Assembly (NCBI GenBank): GCA_031268685.1
Contig: JAIRWW010000292.1
Span: 1 to 7,409, forward strand
Source: Azoarcus sp.
Lineage (GTDB): Bacteria; Pseudomonadota; Gammaproteobacteria; Burkholderiales; Rhodocyclaceae
Length of the DNA stretch: 7,409 nt
Direction of reading: 5' to 3'
Shown here: one piece after another, positions 5,926 to 7,409 of the stretch
How positions within the stretch are numbered: the stretch's first letter is position 1
How the letters are laid out: each line of letters starts with the position of its first letter
Program-made: the position numbers and the translations under genes
The notes under the pieces: model-generated
What the model saw: the letters and a program-made list of their open reading frames with translations, nothing else
The model's database searches: none
What the model was told of the DNA's origin: nothing

Positions 5926-6004
5926 GGGGCAGTGTCATTTGGAATTTTTGAATAAGTGATCCCCATGGAAACACGACAAGGAGAAAACCAAATGACACTG
6001 CCCC
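5926..6004. repeat. 79-bp RAYT-type mini-element
   Basis: A perfect 17-bp inverted repeat, GGGGCAGTGTCATTTGG at 5926-5942 and its complement at 5988-6004, encloses 45 bp with no gene. The ends are of the same kind as those of the RAYT element at 6275-6841: AAATGACACTG followed by CCCTTATTC recurs at 6820-6841. This looks like an ends-only, non-autonomous derivative that a full RAYT elsewhere could mobilise. Confidence 0.65.
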
Positions 6005-6032
6005 TTATTCTGCTAATGGCATAGGAGTTAGG

Positions 6033-6248
6033 ATGTTTGAAGAAATCGTACGAATGATTTTTTGGGGGATCGTTGAAAATATTCTATTCAACTTAGGCCG
6101 TATATACATACGGATATTTTCTTTCGGAAAGATTAACAATGTAAATAAAACACCAATAGCCATCTTCTTGTTATCTCTATTTGGTTTTTTTGTGACTTTG
6201 ACCATTCTATGGGGGCTTATATTGTTTATAGAAACACTGATTAAGTAG
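6033..6248 (+). CDS. Small AT-rich membrane protein, unknown function
   Basis: This encodes 71 residues from ATG 6033, with AGGAG 6 bases upstream. There is a hydrophobic or amphipathic stretch at about 7-28, a short polar stretch (GKINNVNKT, 32-40) and a long hydrophobic segment at about 42-67. It therefore probably spans the membrane once or twice. GC is roughly one third by eye, far below its neighbours, and codon use differs, which suggests recent acquisition. It lies between two RAYT-type repeats with no partner gene. Short membrane ORFs of this sort occur in mobile cassettes, but I recognise no named family. The good ribosome binding site and clean hydropathy make a real gene more likely than chance. 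Confidence 0.6.
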   Translation: MFEEIVRMIFWGIVENILFNLGRIYIRIFSFGKINNVNKTPIAIFLLSLFGFFVTLTILWGLILFIETLIK

Positions 6249-6274
6249 CCAATCTTGCTCTTTTGAAAGCGGAA

Positions 6275-6841
6275 AAGGGTCAGTGTCTGATGTTTCCCCT
6301 CAAAAAGAAGCGCTTTTACCGGCGCACGGGCAGTCTGTGGGAGGGACGCTATAAATCCAGTCTCGTGCAGCTTGAAACCTACCTGCTCGCCTGCTACCGC
6401 TACATCGAACTCAATCCCGTGCGTGCCGGCAAGGTGATCGATCCCGGGCAATACCGCTGGTCCAGCTACCGGGCCAATGGACTGGCGCAAGCCGACGCGC
6501 GGCTTGCGCCGCACCCCTTGTATCTTGCCTTGGGCAGGACGAACCTGGAACGGGAGCAAAGCTATCGCGCCTTGTTTCATTCCCAACTTGACGACGAAGC
6601 GGCGGCGGACATCCGGCAAGCCTTGCGGTTGGGCATGCCGGTGGGAGAAGGTCGCTTTGCTGAAGAGATATGCGCGAAGCTGTGAATCCGGCTCAACACG
6701 GGGAAGCGAGGCCGGCCCGAAGGAGAAACATCTCGAGAAGGCATGCCGATGTTGGAGTAAGCGGATTTCGGTTTTTGAATGGAGAGAGAAATAGATGAAA
6801 AACTAGGTTGGAAAAAGTGAAATGACACTGGTCCCTTATTC
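6275..6841 (+). mobile_element. Internally deleted RAYT element
   Basis: The left end AAGGGTCAGTGTC (6275-6287) is the imperfect complement of the right end GACACTGGTCCCTT (6824-6837). The interior holds only the C-terminal part of a RAYT gene, joined almost directly to the left end, so the segment for the N-terminal catalytic domain has been deleted. The element can no longer move by itself. Exact boundaries are estimated from the end repeats. Confidence 0.6.
6302..6760 (+). pseudogene. REP-associated tyrosine transposase (RAYT), C-terminal fragment with in-frame stop
   Basis: RAYTs are HUH single-strand transposases of the Y1/IS200-like superfamily that handle REP hairpins. Homology begins near RFYRRTGSLWEGRYKSSLVQ and continues through ETYLLACYRYIELNPVRAG, YRWSSYRANGL and PHPLYLALG, the standard second half of the family. 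About the first 100 residues, with the HUH motif and catalytic tyrosine, are absent. A TGA at 6683-6685 stops the frame, but reading through it in the same frame gives TGKRGRPEGE, the usual basic RGRP tail, up to TAA 6758-6760. The TGA is therefore a nonsense mutation rather than the original end. No start with a ribosome binding site precedes the fragment. Confidence 0.8.
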
Positions 6842-6877
6842 GTGGCCCCTTATTCGCCTTATTCGACCCCTTATTCG
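6834..6877. repeat. Four CCTTATTCG units at the RAYT element right edge
   Basis: CCTTATTCG occurs at 6834-6842, 6848-6856, 6857-6865 and 6869-6877, irregularly spaced. The first is part of the RAYT right end, so the others look like remnants of repeated insertions or slippage at the same edge. Confidence 0.65.
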
Positions 6878-7169
6878 CTCTGCCGGGGCGCGCGTGGCCT
6901 TGTCCCTGCAAATTCCGGTCGGTCGACACCGCTGTCATTACGTGAAGGCCCGGGTCAGCGTACGTCGCTATGGGACGCCAGCGCATCCGTTCATACGTGA
7001 AACGGAATCACACAAAGGAACGCTCTCGCACAGCCGTGCTTTACTCCGTTCGCCATGATCAACTTATGTCGGAACTTACATTCGCAGGAGGACACCCGTG
7101 CCGGGCACCCAAGAAACCCTGGCCAAGGCAGAGGGTTTCATGTGGTTTCGAGCGAAGCGGCGATCGCGT
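6878..7169. other. Intergenic region with no recognised gene
   Basis: No frame on either strand resembles a family I know. Short ORFs here lack a ribosome binding site and conserved motifs. A weak inverted repeat lies at 7114-7138, downstream of feoB. It may be the decayed remains of further mobile DNA. Confidence 0.5.
7114..7138 (-). terminator. Possible hairpin after feoB
   Basis: AAACCCT (7114-7120) and AGGGTTT (7132-7138) pair across 11 bases, 32 bp past the feoB stop on the minus strand. The following TCTTGGG is not a proper T run, so a termination role is weakly supported. Confidence 0.25.
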
Positions 7170-7409
7170 TCAGCCCGCCCCGCAGAGGAGCGCCACCCGG
7201 TAGGTCGCGAACGCGGCTACATAAGCCAGGCCGAACAGATACGCCGCCATGACGAGCGGTATCTTCCAGCCGCCGGTCTCGCGCTTGACGGCCGCCAGCG
7301 TCGCCAGGCAGTGCGGCGCGAAGACGAACCAGGCGAGCATCGAGAGCGCCGTGGCGAGGCTCCACGAGCCGGAAAGGTGCTCGCCCAGGGCCCGCTCGGT
7401 CTCTTCCTC
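7170..7409 (-). CDS. feoB: Ferrous iron transporter FeoB, C-terminal part
   Basis: The minus-strand frame is open from the window edge to TGA 7172-7170, giving the last 79 residues; the start and the N-terminal G domain lie outside. The text SLATALSMLAWFVFAPHCLATL followed by AAVKRETGGWKIPL, then a last hydrophobic helix, matches the end of FeoB. FeoB is the inner-membrane protein that imports Fe(II), mostly under low oxygen. The cysteine in the FAPHCLATL segment corresponds to the conserved position preceding the RRET-like motif. No feoC follows downstream within the window. The family call is firm for a fragment; the rest cannot be judged. Confidence 0.85.
   Translation of the reverse strand, partial: EEETERALGEHLSGSWSLATALSMLAWFVFAPHCLATLAAVKRETGGWKIPLVMAAYLFGLAYVAAFATYRVALLCGAG

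Noticed and set aside
6822..7203. Short plus-strand ORFs between the RAYT element and feoB
   Set aside because: No ribosome binding sites, no recognisable domains, and the first begins within repeat sequence.
7138..7365. 75-codon minus-strand ORF over the feoB end
   Set aside because: It is in another frame from the FeoB C-terminus, which is clearly recognisable and open to the window edge.

Overview
The window looks like an accessory, mobile-element-scarred stretch of a GC-rich proteobacterial chromosome. A betaproteobacterium (Rhodocyclales/Burkholderiales type) is my best guess, from codon use, the REP/BIME-like and RAYT-type repeats and the gene families present. That placement is an inference, not something the sequence proves. 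Base composition is patchy: the metallopeptidase, dcuC and feoB genes are GC-rich, the minus-strand pair at 643-2378 is less so, and a small membrane ORF at 6033-6248 is strongly AT-rich.

Left part (1-2964). The window opens with the 3' end of a ribbon-helix-helix/HicB-type antitoxin gene (1-168). A repeat of about 215 bp follows, whose two ends are inverted REP-like hairpins. A second copy in the same orientation lies at 2477-2687. Between the copies are two overlapping minus-strand genes: a 146-residue protein of unknown function (1938-2378) and a 438-residue protein (643-1959). The C-terminus of the latter has the ImmA/IrrE peptidase fold signature, but every expected zinc or catalytic residue is replaced. 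Beyond the second repeat, also on the minus strand, is a small XRE-family regulator (2716-2964). XRE plus ImmA-like is a familiar pairing, so the repeat may have split an older XRE/pseudo-ImmA cassette.

Middle part (2965-5831). The XRE gene is transcribed divergently from an M29-type aminopeptidase (3084-4229). The shared control region holds a near-perfect sigma70 promoter facing the peptidase, overlapped by a 9+9 bp palindrome that is a likely operator. After the peptidase comes the C-terminal tail of a dead IS630-type transposase, then dcuC (4452-5831), encoding a C4-dicarboxylate transporter of anaerobic metabolism with a strong ribosome binding site.

Right part (5832-7409). This is a graveyard of RAYT (REP-associated tyrosine transposase) elements. 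It holds a 79-bp ends-only mini-element, the AT-rich membrane ORF, and an element of about 570 bp that has lost the catalytic half of its RAYT and carries an in-frame stop. A short CCTTATTCG array and about 290 bp with no recognisable gene follow. The window closes with the 3' end of feoB on the minus strand (7170-7409), for ferrous iron uptake. The dcuC and feoB pair fits a facultatively anaerobic lifestyle.

No rRNA, tRNA, CRISPR array or known riboswitch was seen. The most interesting candidate system is the uncharacterised two-gene pseudo-ImmA cassette with its neighbouring XRE regulator.
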